DNA of 64,000 nt from Cyclobacteriaceae bacterium (GCA_019638395.1 JAHBTX010000003.1:744001-808000); one strand, 5' to 3'. Counted from the stretch's first letter, positions 1-9,208 are shown. The notes: generated from the letters alone by a model not told the origin. A program made the numbers and translations.

Positions 1-519
1 TTCTACGAAATGTATAAACACGTACAGTTTGATAAGGTTTACACTTCGGCCTTGAAAAGAACCAGCGAGTCGGTGGCCGGCTTTATTGAAAGTGGCCTTC
101 CAACTGAAAGCTTGAATGGATTAAACGAAATAAGTTGGGGAGCCAAAGAAGGCCAGCCTATTACGCCAGAAGAAGACGCTTACTACCATTGGATGTTAAA
201 TCAATGGCGGTTAGGAAATACGCACGAACGTATTCAAGGTGGTGAAAGTCCGGAAGATGTGGCCAGGCGACAGGAGCAGGCATGGGCACACATCATGAGT
301 CATGAAGCTGAACAAAATGTGCTGGTGTGCATGCACGGCAGGGCTATACGCATTTTACTTTGCCGCTTGCTCAATTATCCGCTAAAAAGCATGGATATGT
401 TTGAACACGAAAACCTGTGTTTGTACTTGTTGGAGAAAACAGGAACTTACTTTACAGTTCGCAAATACAACGACACCACCCATCTGAAAAGTCTGGTAAT
501 GGAACATGTGGTGGCTTAA
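1..519 (+). CDS. Histidine phosphatase (phosphoglycerate mutase) family protein, 5' end outside window
   Basis: The reading frame is open from base 1 and has no convincing start inside the window, so this is the 3' part of a longer gene. The visible part has the family's YTSALKRTSES segment (usual form SxLxRTxxTA) near its start and the second catalytic-histidine region VLVCMHGRAIRILLCRLL around codons 115-130. The N-terminal RHG motif must lie upstream. Members remove phosphate from small metabolites (phosphoglycerate, alpha-ribazole phosphate and others); the substrate cannot be told from this fragment. The stop codon overlaps that of the convergent TPR gene by a few bases. Confidence 0.85.
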   Translation, partial: FYEMYKHVQFDKVYTSALKRTSESVAGFIESGLPTESLNGLNEISWGAKEGQPITPEEDAYYHWMLNQWRLGNTHERIQGGESPEDVARRQEQAWAHIMSHEAEQNVLVCMHGRAIRILLCRLLNYPLKSMDMFEHENLCLYLLEKTGTYFTVRKYNDTTHLKSLVMEHVVA

Positions 520-2012
520 GATTGTGTTTTAGGATTTAATAACTCAAGTTCGGTTTTAGCCTTGCTGTCGATGCTATTTTTATACTCGTGGCGCTGAAAA
601 CTCAGGGCTAATTCAAAGTACTTTCGTGCATTAGTAAAATCTTTTTGCTCTTTGGCAATGTAACCTAACTGTAAGGCTGCATTGGCGCCAAAATACCAGG
701 GATTGTTTTTGGTCATATCGATGCTTTGCTGATAGAAAAGTTTGGCGGCACTGATTTCGCCCATCCGATGGGCTAATCGTGCCTTGCGATAATAATATTC
801 TGTTTGTTCCTTAACGGTTGGCAGATCGGCCAGGGAAATAGATTGCAAATGTGAAGCTGCCTCTTTGTAATAGCCACCATCGGTACTAAACCGAACCTTA
901 CTTAATTTCTTGTTGGGAAGACTTCCGGCCTCTAATTGATACGCGGCATACCGATCGGGTTCGGCTTTGGCACTGCCAGTTACTTTGGCTTTATCGAAAC
1001 AAAGTTGAGCGTTACGGGCATCGTTCAACAACCAATAATTAAGTGCGATTTTAAAATGCGAATCTTTTTTAAAACTGATGCTGGGATAAACCTCTATAAA
1101 TTTTTTAAATGCCTCGATTGAATTAGCGTATTCACCTTTTTGCAGCAGTATCTCTCCGCGCAGGTAATGAATATAGTGCATGGGTAAGCCAGGTGTTTGC
1201 TGATCGATGCGGTGAATGAGTTGTAGTGCTTCTTCGCTGCGCGCATCTTTTATAAGCATGTTTACACCCATAAATAAAAGCAATGGATTGCCGGGTTGCT
1301 CTTTCAGGCAATCGTTAATACCGCTGGCCGCTTCATCAAATTTTTGATTGATAAAACCTTTAACTGCAAAAAATAAAATATCCGCTTCAATCTTTAACGA
1401 TGAACCCGAGTTACGCAGTTCCGAAAGCAACGCCTGGCCGGTAACAACCGAACCCTTCATCCCCAACAAACTCATAAACCATTGGTATTTATCGGGTACT
1501 GCGCCTACCATTACCTGGATGGCTCCGGCTGTTTTTTTTAAAGGAATAAAACCCGGAAACTTTTTCTGGCACTCGGTTACAAGGGCATTTGCTTTACGGA
1601 TGGAAAGCACAGCATTAAGTTCCTGGCCCAGGTTGAGATAACAAAAGCCGCGTTGCAGATGAATTTCCCCCAACAAAAAAAGCGATTCTGCCGAGGGAGT
1701 AAGCCCTTCCAGGTATTTAATACGTTCCTTAAAATGTTCATCAAATTCTGTAAAGCGGGCATGGTCTTCCGTTATCAGAATTTGTAAAGTTTCATTTAAT
1801 GTTTGCACATAAATTTTGTGCAGTGTGTTTAAGGTGTAGCGGTTTAGAAGTTCATTGGCTTTTTCGGGTTGCAGGTTTACAACCAACTCGTACGTTTTAA
1901 AAAGCTCGGCATCAAACTTCCAGTCGTTGGCATGGGCAACCCATGGAAACAAAAAAAGGCAAGTGATTATACCTGCCTTCTTTATTTGTTGTATGAATAT
2001 TTTTCTATTCAA
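516..2012 (-). CDS. Exported tetratricopeptide-repeat protein
   Basis: 498 aa. Residues 1-28 form a signal peptide (basic start, hydrophobic run, cleavage near VAHA). The rest is helical with TPR-like repeats, clearest at about 210-330 and at the C-terminus (a Gly-Tyr-Ile-Ala then Ala-Arg-Lys-Tyr-Phe pattern near 450-475). Such proteins act as periplasmic or outer-membrane scaffolds; no catalytic motif is visible. The start codon overlaps the end of the zinc-ribbon-like coiled-coil gene by 8 bases, so it is probably the last gene of the Nif3 / coiled-coil / TPR operon. The specific function is unknown. Confidence 0.8.
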   Translation of the reverse strand: MNRKIFIQQIKKAGIITCLFLFPWVAHANDWKFDAELFKTYELVVNLQPEKANELLNRYTLNTLHKIYVQTLNETLQILITEDHARFTEFDEHFKERIKYLEGLTPSAESLFLLGEIHLQRGFCYLNLGQELNAVLSIRKANALVTECQKKFPGFIPLKKTAGAIQVMVGAVPDKYQWFMSLLGMKGSVVTGQALLSELRNSGSSLKIEADILFFAVKGFINQKFDEAASGINDCLKEQPGNPLLLFMGVNMLIKDARSEEALQLIHRIDQQTPGLPMHYIHYLRGEILLQKGEYANSIEAFKKFIEVYPSISFKKDSHFKIALNYWLLNDARNAQLCFDKAKVTGSAKAEPDRYAAYQLEAGSLPNKKLSKVRFSTDGGYYKEAASHLQSISLADLPTVKEQTEYYYRKARLAHRMGEISAAKLFYQQSIDMTKNNPWYFGANAALQLGYIAKEQKDFTNARKYFELALSFQRHEYKNSIDSKAKTELELLNPKTQS

Positions 2013-2796
2013 CTTTTTTAGCTCGTTTTACCGGAGCTGCTTTTTTGGGTTTTGGCTCTTCTTCCATCGAACCTAAATCCACGTCAGCCAAAATCCGGCC
2101 TGAATGTTCATCGATTACTATTTTCTTTTTCTCACGAATTTCGGCAATCTTTTGCGGAGGTATAATGATGTTACAACCTTCGGCTGCGCCCCTCACTACA
2201 CGCACAACTGCCAATCCGTTTGATAAACTACTTCTTAAACGGTTGTAATGCTTTAGAAGTTTATCTTCTATTTTTTTAACGGCTTTCTCACGTTCGGCCA
2301 ACAAACGCTTTTCTTCTTCCTGGCTTTCGGCTAAAATACTTTCCAACTCCTCTTTCTTTGTTTTCAGGTCTTCTTCTCTGTCTTTAATAACCGATTCAAT
2401 ACCTGCTATCTCAGCTTTTTTGGCATCAATTTTTTCCTTGGCCTCTTTTATGCGCTTTTCGCAGATCTGAACTTCAAGCTCCTGAAGTTCAATTTCTTTG
2501 GTTATGGCATCGAACTCGCGGTTATTCTTAACGTTCTTTTGTTGTTCGTTGTACTTTTTAACCAGCTTTTCAGCCTCTTTAATTCCTTCTTTGTTCTTCT
2601 TAATTATATCTTCTAATTCCTTTTGCTCACCTTCAAAACGGCTTAACCGGGTGCGGTAGCCCTCCATTTCGTCTTCCAGGTCCTGAACCTCATCGGGTAG
2701 GTCGCCCCTCAATTTCTTAAGTTCGTCCAGGTTTGAGTCTATTGATTGTAATTTTACTAAGGCTTCGAGTTTTTGTGCAACTGTTTGATTTTCCAT
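2005..2796 (-). CDS. Coiled-coil protein of the C4-type zinc-ribbon family (zinc ligands mostly lost)
   Basis: 263 aa and highly charged. A long coiled coil covers roughly residues 10-180, followed by the C-terminal domain that in relatives is a four-cysteine zinc ribbon (zf-RING_7 / CT398-like). The hallmark IPPQ and SGRIL segments are present. Where relatives carry CxxC pairs, this protein reads GAAEGC and IDEHSGRIL, so only one cysteine remains. The C-terminal tail is rich in Lys and Pro. It begins three bases after the Nif3 gene ends and overlaps the TPR gene. Nif3 followed by this family is a common pairing in Bacteroidota (family knowledge). Its role is unknown. Confidence 0.85.
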   Translation of the reverse strand: MENQTVAQKLEALVKLQSIDSNLDELKKLRGDLPDEVQDLEDEMEGYRTRLSRFEGEQKELEDIIKKNKEGIKEAEKLVKKYNEQQKNVKNNREFDAITKEIELQELEVQICEKRIKEAKEKIDAKKAEIAGIESVIKDREEDLKTKKEELESILAESQEEEKRLLAEREKAVKKIEDKLLKHYNRLRSSLSNGLAVVRVVRGAAEGCNIIIPPQKIAEIREKKKIVIDEHSGRILADVDLGSMEEEPKPKKAAPVKRAKKVE

Positions 2797-2799
2797 TAC

Positions 2800-3900
2800 T
2801 TAGAGGTAACTAATTGGGTTGGTAACAACTTTTGAAAAAGCGATTGCAAAAGTAGGAAAATTTTCTTGCAAATACGCCAATAGCAGTTCTTTCGTAAACT
2901 GCTCGCTTTCATAATGCCCGATGTCGGCCACCAAAATTTTGCTATCGGCATCAAAAAATTCGTGGTATTTAAAATCGGCCGAAACAAAGGCATCGGCACC
3001 TTTTGCAATTGCCTTGGATAATAAAAAACTGCCCGATCCGCCACACACGGCTACTTTTTTGATGGCTTTTACAGAAGCAGTATAGCGTATGCACTTCGTT
3101 TCCATTTTAGCTTTCACGAATTCAAGAAAGTGCATGGCCTCCATGGGTGCTGGTAATTCGCCCATTATACCGGCACCGACCTCTTGATTATCATTTTCTA
3201 ATAGCGAAAGGTAATAGGCAACTTCTTCGTAAGGATGATTTGCTTTTAGTGCCTGCAGCACCCGGTTTCGGGCAGGTTCTGGTAAAATTACTTCTATCCG
3301 AACTTCCTGTGTTCGTTCCAGCTTGCCTGATGTTCCCTGAAAAGGGTTTGCATTTTGGGTGGGTAGAAAGGTGCCTTCGCCAGTAAGGTTGAAACTGCAA
3401 TTTTTATAGTTGCCAATATGCCCGGCCCCGGCAGCATATAAGTGATTGGCCACATTTTGCGCATGATCGGGCGGCACAAACGTAACCAGCTTTAATAACG
3501 TGTTGGGTCGAGGTGCAAGCACTTGCAGGTTGGTTAGGCTCAATTGTTCGGCAATTTTTTTATTCACCCCTGTGTGCACATTATCCAAGTTAGTGTGAAT
3601 GGCGTAAATAGCAACGTTATTCTGAATCGCCTTAATTAAGGTACGCTCCACATAATTCTGACCCGTTAGTTTTTTTATTCCTTTGAATACAATAGGGTGG
3701 TGGGCCACCACTAAGTTGCAATTTTGCTGAATGGCTTCTTCTACTACAGCCTCGGTGCAATCCAGGGTTACGAGTATTCCGGTTACTTCGGTTTGTGGAT
3801 TTCCTGTAATCAAGCCGCAGTTATCGTAATCTTCCTGATAGACCAGCGGTGCCAGTTGTTCCAGTTTGCCGGTAATATCTTTTATGGTTACAGTAGCCAT
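2800..3900 (-). CDS. Nif3-like dinuclear metal center protein
   Basis: 366 aa, a member of the YbgI/YqfO/NIF3 family that forms toroidal hexamers with a two-metal site. Visible ligands are His67-His68 in VVAHHPIVFKG, the HTNLDN segment near residue 98, and the C-terminal GHYESE motif that supplies a further His and Glu. A central CutA/PII-like insertion (about 130-225) matches the longer bacterial form. I start it at the ATG at 3900. The upstream in-frame start at 3924 would fall inside a promoter -7 match at 3922-3929, which argues against it. It is the first gene of an operon with the coiled-coil and TPR genes. The biochemical role of the family is not settled. Confidence 0.92.
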   Translation of the reverse strand: MATVTIKDITGKLEQLAPLVYQEDYDNCGLITGNPQTEVTGILVTLDCTEAVVEEAIQQNCNLVVAHHPIVFKGIKKLTGQNYVERTLIKAIQNNVAIYAIHTNLDNVHTGVNKKIAEQLSLTNLQVLAPRPNTLLKLVTFVPPDHAQNVANHLYAAGAGHIGNYKNCSFNLTGEGTFLPTQNANPFQGTSGKLERTQEVRIEVILPEPARNRVLQALKANHPYEEVAYYLSLLENDNQEVGAGIMGELPAPMEAMHFLEFVKAKMETKCIRYTASVKAIKKVAVCGGSGSFLLSKAIAKGADAFVSADFKYHEFFDADSKILVADIGHYESEQFTKELLLAYLQENFPTFAIAFSKVVTNPISYL

Positions 3901-3921
3901 TGATTGTGTACTTTTGAAACT

Positions 3922-3929
3922 CAAAAATA
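3922..3929 (-). promoter_or_regulatory. Bacteroidota -7 promoter element for the Nif3 operon
   Basis: On the minus strand this reads TATTTTTG, an exact match to TAnnTTTG, 22 bases before the ATG at 3900. No clear TTTG -33 box is seen at the proper distance, so the call rests on one element. Confidence 0.45.
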
Positions 3930-3953
3930 ACGAAAGATTAGCGGCACGACTTT

Positions 3954-5009
3954 ATGTCTTTTCTCCGGTATTTGTGGTGGCCTTTTGCGGTGTTGGTTGA
4001 TACAATAACCCGATTACGAAACTATCTTTATAACATAGGCCACAAAAAATCATTTCGGTTCGATACCGTAGTAATAAGTGTGGGTAATCTGAATGTGGGT
4101 GGTTCCGGAAAAACACCCATGATTGAATACCTGATCCGTTTACTAAGCCCGCATTATAAAATTGCTACACTCAGCCGGGGGTATGGTCGCAGTACTTCGG
4201 GTTTTCGGTTGGCTAATTCCAATGACAATGCCCGCACCCTTGGTGATGAACCCTATCAATTATTTAAAAAGTTTGAACCTGATATTTATGTAGCTGTTGG
4301 CGAGCAACGCGCATTGGCTATACCCACCATTTTAAACGAGTGCCCCGATGTAGAAGTGATTTTACTTGACGATGCATTTCAACACCGGGCTGTTATACCC
4401 CAGTTTTCAATTCTGGTAACAGATTTTCAAAAGCCATTCTTTAAAGATCAATTGCTACCGATGGGTCGCTTGCGCGAAAACCGCTCTGGTGCAGCGCGTG
4501 CCGATGTAGTGGTAGTAACAAAATGTACTGCATCTGAAAATAAAATACTGGATGAAGTGCGCAAATCAATCTTACGCTATACACCAAAACCGGTTTTCTT
4601 TTCGGCAATTAAATATGCCCAACCCATACCGATGAGCCCCGGTAAAACCATTACACCAGATGTAGTTTTGGTTACCGGTATCGGAAATGCTAAACCCTTT
4701 GTTAAGCATATTGCACAACAGTATAATGTGTTGAAGCATTTTAGCTTTAAAGACCACCACCGCTACTCGAAGCAAGAATTGAATAAAATCAATGAGGTGG
4801 CAGGTGTCAACTCCATTATCACCACCGAAAAAGATATGGTTAAACTCATCAATCCTGAACTATCTTCGGTTGTTCAAAACGCCAACTGGTTTTATTTACC
4901 AATAGCGATGGAAATAATCGGGAATGGTTCGGAATTTGATAGTACGGTGCTTTCAGTTGTTGCCGACAAATTAAAGCTGGTAACAACGTCTGGTAACGAT
5001 CTTTCTTAA
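3954..5009 (+). CDS. lpxK: Tetraacyldisaccharide 4'-kinase
   Basis: 351 aa. LpxK transfers phosphate from ATP to the 4' position of the lipid A disaccharide at the inner face of the cytoplasmic membrane, the step after LpxB in lipid A synthesis. An N-terminal hydrophobic helix (about 5-20) suits membrane association. The P-loop GGSGKTP is at about 49-55, and the conserved DDAFQHR segment is near 141-147. Length fits the family. It is divergent from the Nif3 operon, with 53 bases between the two start codons, and is followed after 13 bases by a porin gene. It confirms an LPS-bearing outer membrane. Confidence 0.96.
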   Translation: MSFLRYLWWPFAVLVDTITRLRNYLYNIGHKKSFRFDTVVISVGNLNVGGSGKTPMIEYLIRLLSPHYKIATLSRGYGRSTSGFRLANSNDNARTLGDEPYQLFKKFEPDIYVAVGEQRALAIPTILNECPDVEVILLDDAFQHRAVIPQFSILVTDFQKPFFKDQLLPMGRLRENRSGAARADVVVVTKCTASENKILDEVRKSILRYTPKPVFFSAIKYAQPIPMSPGKTITPDVVLVTGIGNAKPFVKHIAQQYNVLKHFSFKDHHRYSKQELNKINEVAGVNSIITTEKDMVKLINPELSSVVQNANWFYLPIAMEIIGNGSEFDSTVLSVVADKLKLVTTSGNDLS

Positions 5010-5022
5010 AACTGGTCTATTT

Positions 5023-7014
5023 TTGCGCGTGCGATTTGTTGTTTTGCTTTTGTTTCTGTTGCCCGTGCCGGTTTTGCTGGCGCAGGAAACACCCGTTTCG
5101 AAAAAACAGCGGCTTCCAGCCGATACTTCCAGAAGCAATAACCCAACAACCGTAAAACCTAAGGTTGAACAGCCCGCAGGCCGGGGCTCGCAAATTGTGG
5201 ATGACTCAACCAAGAATGTGTATGGCCCCACTACAACTTTGTGGATTACCGAGCAGGATATTTATCTTAATAAAAATAACTATCAACCACTGGATACAGC
5301 CATCAACAATTACCACCGGTGGACCTTCATTCAACAACTTAATAACTTCTATCAGGATTTAGGAAATGTGGGCACTGCTCTTAACCCCATCTTTCCGCAG
5401 GCCCCGCTTGCCATTGGCGCCACAACCGGGTACACCACATATGCTCCGTATTTTGATTTAGCCGAGCCTCGTTTTTTCGATTCCAAATCGCCTTACACCC
5501 GCATTTTGGTAGTATGGGGTGGCGATGGCAGAGCAAAAACGCACATTGAGTTTGCACGAAATATAAATCCGCGTTGGAATTTTGGATTTAATTACCGGCC
5601 CATCCTGGTAGATAAACAAGTACAGCGCATCGGTAAAGGCGATCGGCAAACTGTAAGTCATTATTATGATTTTCATACTTCGTATAAATCGGAGAATGAG
5701 CGCTACCGGCTTATTGCTTCCTACAGGCGCATGCGCCATCGGGTGTTCGAAAACGGTGGTATTTTGTTGTTGCCATCCGATACTACATATACCGGGTATT
5801 TCGAAGAAAATGTTGGGCCATACCTTACCGCTGCCCAAACGGAAGAATTACGAAATGCTATTCATGTATTTCATCAATACCAGTTAGCATCGCCATTTCA
5901 ACTGTATCATAAGGCAGATTTTACCCGCCAGCGTAATTTGTTTGGAGATAAAAGCGCTAACGAGGTTAACTACAATCAATACTTTACTTATACCAATCCT
6001 GATAGCGACATCAATACCGAAGTAGTTAGCGATGGAATGCGATTTAGTACAATGGTTAATGAGTTTGGTATGAAAGGAAAGGCAGCGTTTTTCTATTACA
6101 GTCTCTACTACAAGCTTCGCTTATACGAAGCAGCCAATAAATACCTGGATCATTTAGCTTTACCGTATGCAAAAAGTGGTGCTGAAAATTACCTGGGTGG
6201 ACAAATTGCTTTTCGATTCGATTCCCTCAGTGAGTTATCCGGTCAGGCCGAGTATCTGTTAGATGGTAACTACCGCCTGCACGCGCAGTTGCGTACGCCC
6301 TGGTTAGATGCAACCGGAACCAGTGCCTTGGTTAAGCCTGGCTTTTTACCTTTGGCATACCGGGGCAGCCACCACGAGTGGCTAAACAGTTTTAATAATC
6401 CTTTCACTAATCAATTATCAGCCTTTATAAAAGTAAAGTGGGGCAGGCTTTTTGTGTCGCCAGGCGCTACCTATACAGCACTTAGTAACTATATTTATTA
6501 CCGGGCGAACGATGTAGCCAACCAGCCCGCTGTAGTGGCTGCTCAATCGGGCGGAAATCAACAACTATTGGTGCCCGAACTGCGTACCAGTGTGCGATTT
6601 TTCCGGCACGTTTATCTGCGCCCGCAACTTCTATATACGTCCTTCTTAAATAATGATGGAAATATATTGCGCATTCCTAAATGGTTTGCCAACGCACAAT
6701 TGGCATACGAAAACATGTTGTTTAAAGGAAACTTACAGGTACAGATTGGTGTAGATGCACACTGGCGATCGGCCTACACTGCATTGGGTTACGATCCGGC
6801 CATTCAACAATTTTATGTGCAAGACAAAACTACAGCACGGGCATTTCCATTGGTGGATGTTTTTTTCAACGGAAAGTTTAAACGCGGTCGGTTCTTTGTA
6901 AAATATCATAATCTGCAGCAAGCTATTACCGGCCTGGGGTATTTGCCAACCCCCACCTACCGGGGGCAAGGCAACATTCTTGATTTTGGGTTTGATTTAA
7001 TTTTGTTTGATTAA
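5023..7014 (+). CDS. Putative outer-membrane porin (Porin_10-like beta barrel)
   Basis: 663 aa with a TTG start just after lpxK. Residues 1-20 form a signal peptide ending LLAQ. A Pro/Lys-rich linker follows and then a barrel-like region with alternating aromatic and polar residues and many Tyr, typical of the Bacteroidota 'putative porin' family (Porin_10). The chain ends in FGFDLILFD, with the aromatic terminus usual for outer-membrane barrels. Its stop overlaps the start of the miaE-like gene (TAATG), so the two are probably translated together. The transported substrate is unknown. The TTG start is the only one giving an intact signal peptide. Confidence 0.82.
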   Translation: MRVRFVVLLLFLLPVPVLLAQETPVSKKQRLPADTSRSNNPTTVKPKVEQPAGRGSQIVDDSTKNVYGPTTTLWITEQDIYLNKNNYQPLDTAINNYHRWTFIQQLNNFYQDLGNVGTALNPIFPQAPLAIGATTGYTTYAPYFDLAEPRFFDSKSPYTRILVVWGGDGRAKTHIEFARNINPRWNFGFNYRPILVDKQVQRIGKGDRQTVSHYYDFHTSYKSENERYRLIASYRRMRHRVFENGGILLLPSDTTYTGYFEENVGPYLTAAQTEELRNAIHVFHQYQLASPFQLYHKADFTRQRNLFGDKSANEVNYNQYFTYTNPDSDINTEVVSDGMRFSTMVNEFGMKGKAAFFYYSLYYKLRLYEAANKYLDHLALPYAKSGAENYLGGQIAFRFDSLSELSGQAEYLLDGNYRLHAQLRTPWLDATGTSALVKPGFLPLAYRGSHHEWLNSFNNPFTNQLSAFIKVKWGRLFVSPGATYTALSNYIYYRANDVANQPAVVAAQSGGNQQLLVPELRTSVRFFRHVYLRPQLLYTSFLNNDGNILRIPKWFANAQLAYENMLFKGNLQVQIGVDAHWRSAYTALGYDPAIQQFYVQDKTTARAFPLVDVFFNGKFKRGRFFVKYHNLQQAITGLGYLPTPTYRGQGNILDFGFDLILFD

Positions 7015-7607
7015 TGGAAAAGCACGTGCTTGGATTGGAGTTACCCACCGACCCACGCTGGGTAAACATAGCTGAAAAAAATATTGCTGAGATTCTAATC
7101 GATCATGCGTATTGCGAACAGAAAGCGGCATCGTCATGCATTTCATTAATTGTTAATTATCCGGAAAAAACTGAGTTGGTGGAAATGCTTACCCCGGTGG
7201 TGGCCGAAGAGTGGGCACACTTTGAACGCGTGCTGGATCAATTGAAGAAACGCGGTTACACACTGGGCTATCAACGCAAGGATGAGTATGTAGAACAACT
7301 TCAGAAAATTGTAAAGAAGGGTGGGAGCCGCGAGCAACAGTTAGTAGAAAAACTATTACTCAATGCATTAATCGAAGCACGCAGTTGCGAACGGTTTCGG
7401 TTATTATGGAAGGAAATTGGCGATGCCGAACTGAGTAATTTTTATTATGAATTAATGGTATCGGAAGCAGGGCACTACAAAAATTTTTTAAGGCTGGCTA
7501 AGACTTATATGGATGCCGATACAGTAGAAAAACGTTGGCGCGAAATTCTGGAACAAGAAGCTGCCATCTTAGAGAATATGGAGGTGAGAGCCGATAGAAT
7601 GCATTGA
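7014..7607 (+). CDS. miaE: tRNA-(ms2io6A)-hydroxylase-like diiron protein
   Basis: 197 aa. MiaE hydroxylates the isopentenyl side chain of 2-methylthio-N6-isopentenyl-adenosine-37 in tRNA using a diiron site in a four-helix ferritin-like bundle. The ligand pattern is visible: Glu in the first helix (DHAYCEQKAAS), EEWAH near 63-68, an EARSCERF helix near 120, and SEAGH near 151-155. Its length is about the usual 200 aa. It overlaps the porin gene by one base. The symbol is given by family; hydroxylation of this exact nucleoside is inferred. Confidence 0.88.
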   Translation: MEKHVLGLELPTDPRWVNIAEKNIAEILIDHAYCEQKAASSCISLIVNYPEKTELVEMLTPVVAEEWAHFERVLDQLKKRGYTLGYQRKDEYVEQLQKIVKKGGSREQQLVEKLLLNALIEARSCERFRLLWKEIGDAELSNFYYELMVSEAGHYKNFLRLAKTYMDADTVEKRWREILEQEAAILENMEVRADRMH

Positions 7608-7619
7608 TTTGTAAGCTGG

Positions 7620-8624
7620 CTAAAGTGCTGTCAGAAACTTCAAGGTATCTATGTTATCGGCATAATCCCAAACAGCAGGTTGTTGGGCTTTGCCAAACGC
7701 AACACTGTTGGGGTACCAGCCATTGGCCGACACAATACATTGTAATTTTTCAGTGTGCGATTGAATCTTCTGCTGCAGATCGGTCTGATCGCGGTAGCGT
7801 TCAAAGAACACAACCGAAATAGGCGATACCAGGTTGGCACTTTCGGTAAGCAATACAAATCCCGAATCAAAAAAAGGAGTTTGGTTTATCAATAATATCG
7901 ACTTCTGGTAATCGTAGTTGTTGGCATACTTATGGTGTTGAATAATATCCTGGTAGGGTTGCCAGGCATCCAACAGATTGTTTAAGGAATATTCTTCGGG
8001 CACAAAAACCTTAGCCACGTTTCGGCAGCCCAGTCCAAAATAAGTAAACACATCTTTCCCTAATTCTGCTAATACATCACGCGGCTCTTCGCCCATAACT
8101 ACCGCGCATGACGATCTGTTTTTACGAATAATATGCGGCCTGCTTCTGAAGTAATATTCAAAATAGCGCGAAGTATTATCGCTACCGGTTGCAATCATAG
8201 CCTCCGCTGCATTCAAACGATCAACCAGCTTAATTTTAGTTTCAAAATTCGGTTCAATTTCAATCAACCAGTTAATAAGCACTTCCATCAATGCATCTTG
8301 CGAACTTAACTTAATCAAAGCCTTGTGGCCGCTGATGAGTACACACAACAGATCATGAAAACCAACTAACGGGATGTTGCCAGCCATGGCAATGCCTATT
8401 GTTTTTTCAGCAGGTGCAGTGGCATATCGGCTAATCCACAACCGAAGATTTTCCGCATCGAGGAATAATACAATTCCATCTAATGCATTTTGTACCGATG
8501 CAGCCGTAAACCAGGCATTATGTTGGATCGCTTGTTCGTACAGTTGTTCGCGCCCGGTATTGTTCAGCGCTTTAATCCGGATGCCAAGTTGATGAAAGGC
8601 GTTAATTCTGGTTGCTAATTCCAT
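7620..8624 (-). CDS. Acyl-CoA reductase (LuxC-like)
   Basis: 334 aa. It is related to LuxC, which reduces acyl groups to aldehydes via a cysteine thioester and NADPH. The nucleotide-binding region includes AMAGNIPLVGFHDLLCVLISG (about 79-99). The SSCAVVMGEE segment near 170 holds the likely nucleophilic Cys, and GLGCRNVAKVFVP follows. There are no other lux genes, so bioluminescence is not implied. The gene is divergent from a ferredoxin gene and shares its upstream region; this pairing recurs in Bacteroidota. The physiological acyl substrate is unknown. Confidence 0.85.
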   Translation of the reverse strand: MELATRINAFHQLGIRIKALNNTGREQLYEQAIQHNAWFTAASVQNALDGIVLFLDAENLRLWISRYATAPAEKTIGIAMAGNIPLVGFHDLLCVLISGHKALIKLSSQDALMEVLINWLIEIEPNFETKIKLVDRLNAAEAMIATGSDNTSRYFEYYFRSRPHIIRKNRSSCAVVMGEEPRDVLAELGKDVFTYFGLGCRNVAKVFVPEEYSLNNLLDAWQPYQDIIQHHKYANNYDYQKSILLINQTPFFDSGFVLLTESANLVSPISVVFFERYRDQTDLQQKIQSHTEKLQCIVSANGWYPNSVAFGKAQQPAVWDYADNIDTLKFLTAL

Positions 8625-8657
8625 TGTTGTTTTAAACTTTTAGGCTTACCGAGTTGT

Positions 8658-8688
8658 TTTGAGTAGTGCTTAAGTAGCCGTATTTTTG
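8658..8688 (+). promoter_or_regulatory. Bacteroidota-type promoter for the ferredoxin gene
   Basis: TTTG at 8658-8661 and TATTTTTG at 8681-8688 (exact TAnnTTTG) are 19 bases apart, matching the phylum's sigma consensus. The start codon is 33 bases further on. Confidence 0.65.
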
Positions 8689-8721
8689 CGGCAAAAGTAG
8701 AAAATCTGAACACAAACCGAC

Positions 8722-9081
8722 ATGGCTATTAAGATAACAGAAGAATGTATTAATTGTGGTGCTTGCGAACCGGAATGCCCTAATACTGCTATTTATGAAG
8801 GTGGCCGCGAGTGGAATTGGGCCGGAGGTACTGCGCTAACGGAAGTTGAACTGGAAGATGGTTCTAAAGTAGATGCCAAGTCGGCTCAAAGCCCGGTATC
8901 AGATGAATTCTATTATATTGTTTCCGGCAAGTGTACGGAATGCACCGGCTTTCATGAAGAACCGCAGTGCGCGGCCGTTTGCCCGGTTGATTGCTGCGTG
9001 CCCGATCCGGACATGGTAGAAAGCAAAGAAGAATTAACCGCTAAAAAAGCCTGGTTGCATAACGAGCAGTTGCAAGCGTAA
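8722..9081 (+). CDS. 4Fe-4S dicluster ferredoxin
   Basis: 119 aa, cytoplasmic. The first cluster motif is C9-x2-C12-x2-C15-x3-C19-P. The second is C71-x2-C74-x8-C83-x3-C87-P, with extra cysteines at 91 and 92. This is the YfhL-like ferredoxin layout with a longer spacer between clusters. It passes electrons at low potential; the partner is unknown, though the divergent LuxC-like reductase is the obvious candidate from context. A good promoter lies directly upstream. Confidence 0.95.
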   Translation: MAIKITEECINCGACEPECPNTAIYEGGREWNWAGGTALTEVELEDGSKVDAKSAQSPVSDEFYYIVSGKCTECTGFHEEPQCAAVCPVDCCVPDPDMVESKEELTAKKAWLHNEQLQA

Positions 9082-9208
9082 GCTGGTAGTTTGTTGCTGG
9101 CCTCTGGTTGCTGGTAAGTTAAGGTTAATAAAGAAAAGGAATTACCAAATACTGATTACCCATTTACCGATTCCGATTCACCGAATACTGATTACCACTC
9201 AGAGTAAA
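9082..9208. repeat. Degenerate iterated intergenic sequence (GCTGGT / ACTGATTACC type)
   Basis: The gap holds no gene. It starts with repeated GTTGCTGG and CTCTGGTTGCTGG units and continues with TACTGATTACCC, TTTACCGATTCCGATTCACCG and ATACTGATTACC units. The same vocabulary recurs at 28169-28338, 54526-54679 and 56827-56891. Confidence 0.6.

Noticed and set aside
3900-3924. A longer N-terminus for the Nif3-like protein
   Set aside because: The upstream start coincides with a TAnnTTTG promoter element, and family members begin near the ATG at 3900.
5458-5838. A 126-codon minus-strand ORF inside the porin gene
   Set aside because: Shadow frame: the plus-strand frame has the signal peptide, barrel pattern and operon spacing.
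7620-9081. A bioluminescence (lux) locus, suggested by the LuxC-like gene
   Set aside because: No luxA, luxB, luxD or luxE is present; LuxC-like reductases are common in non-luminous Bacteroidota.
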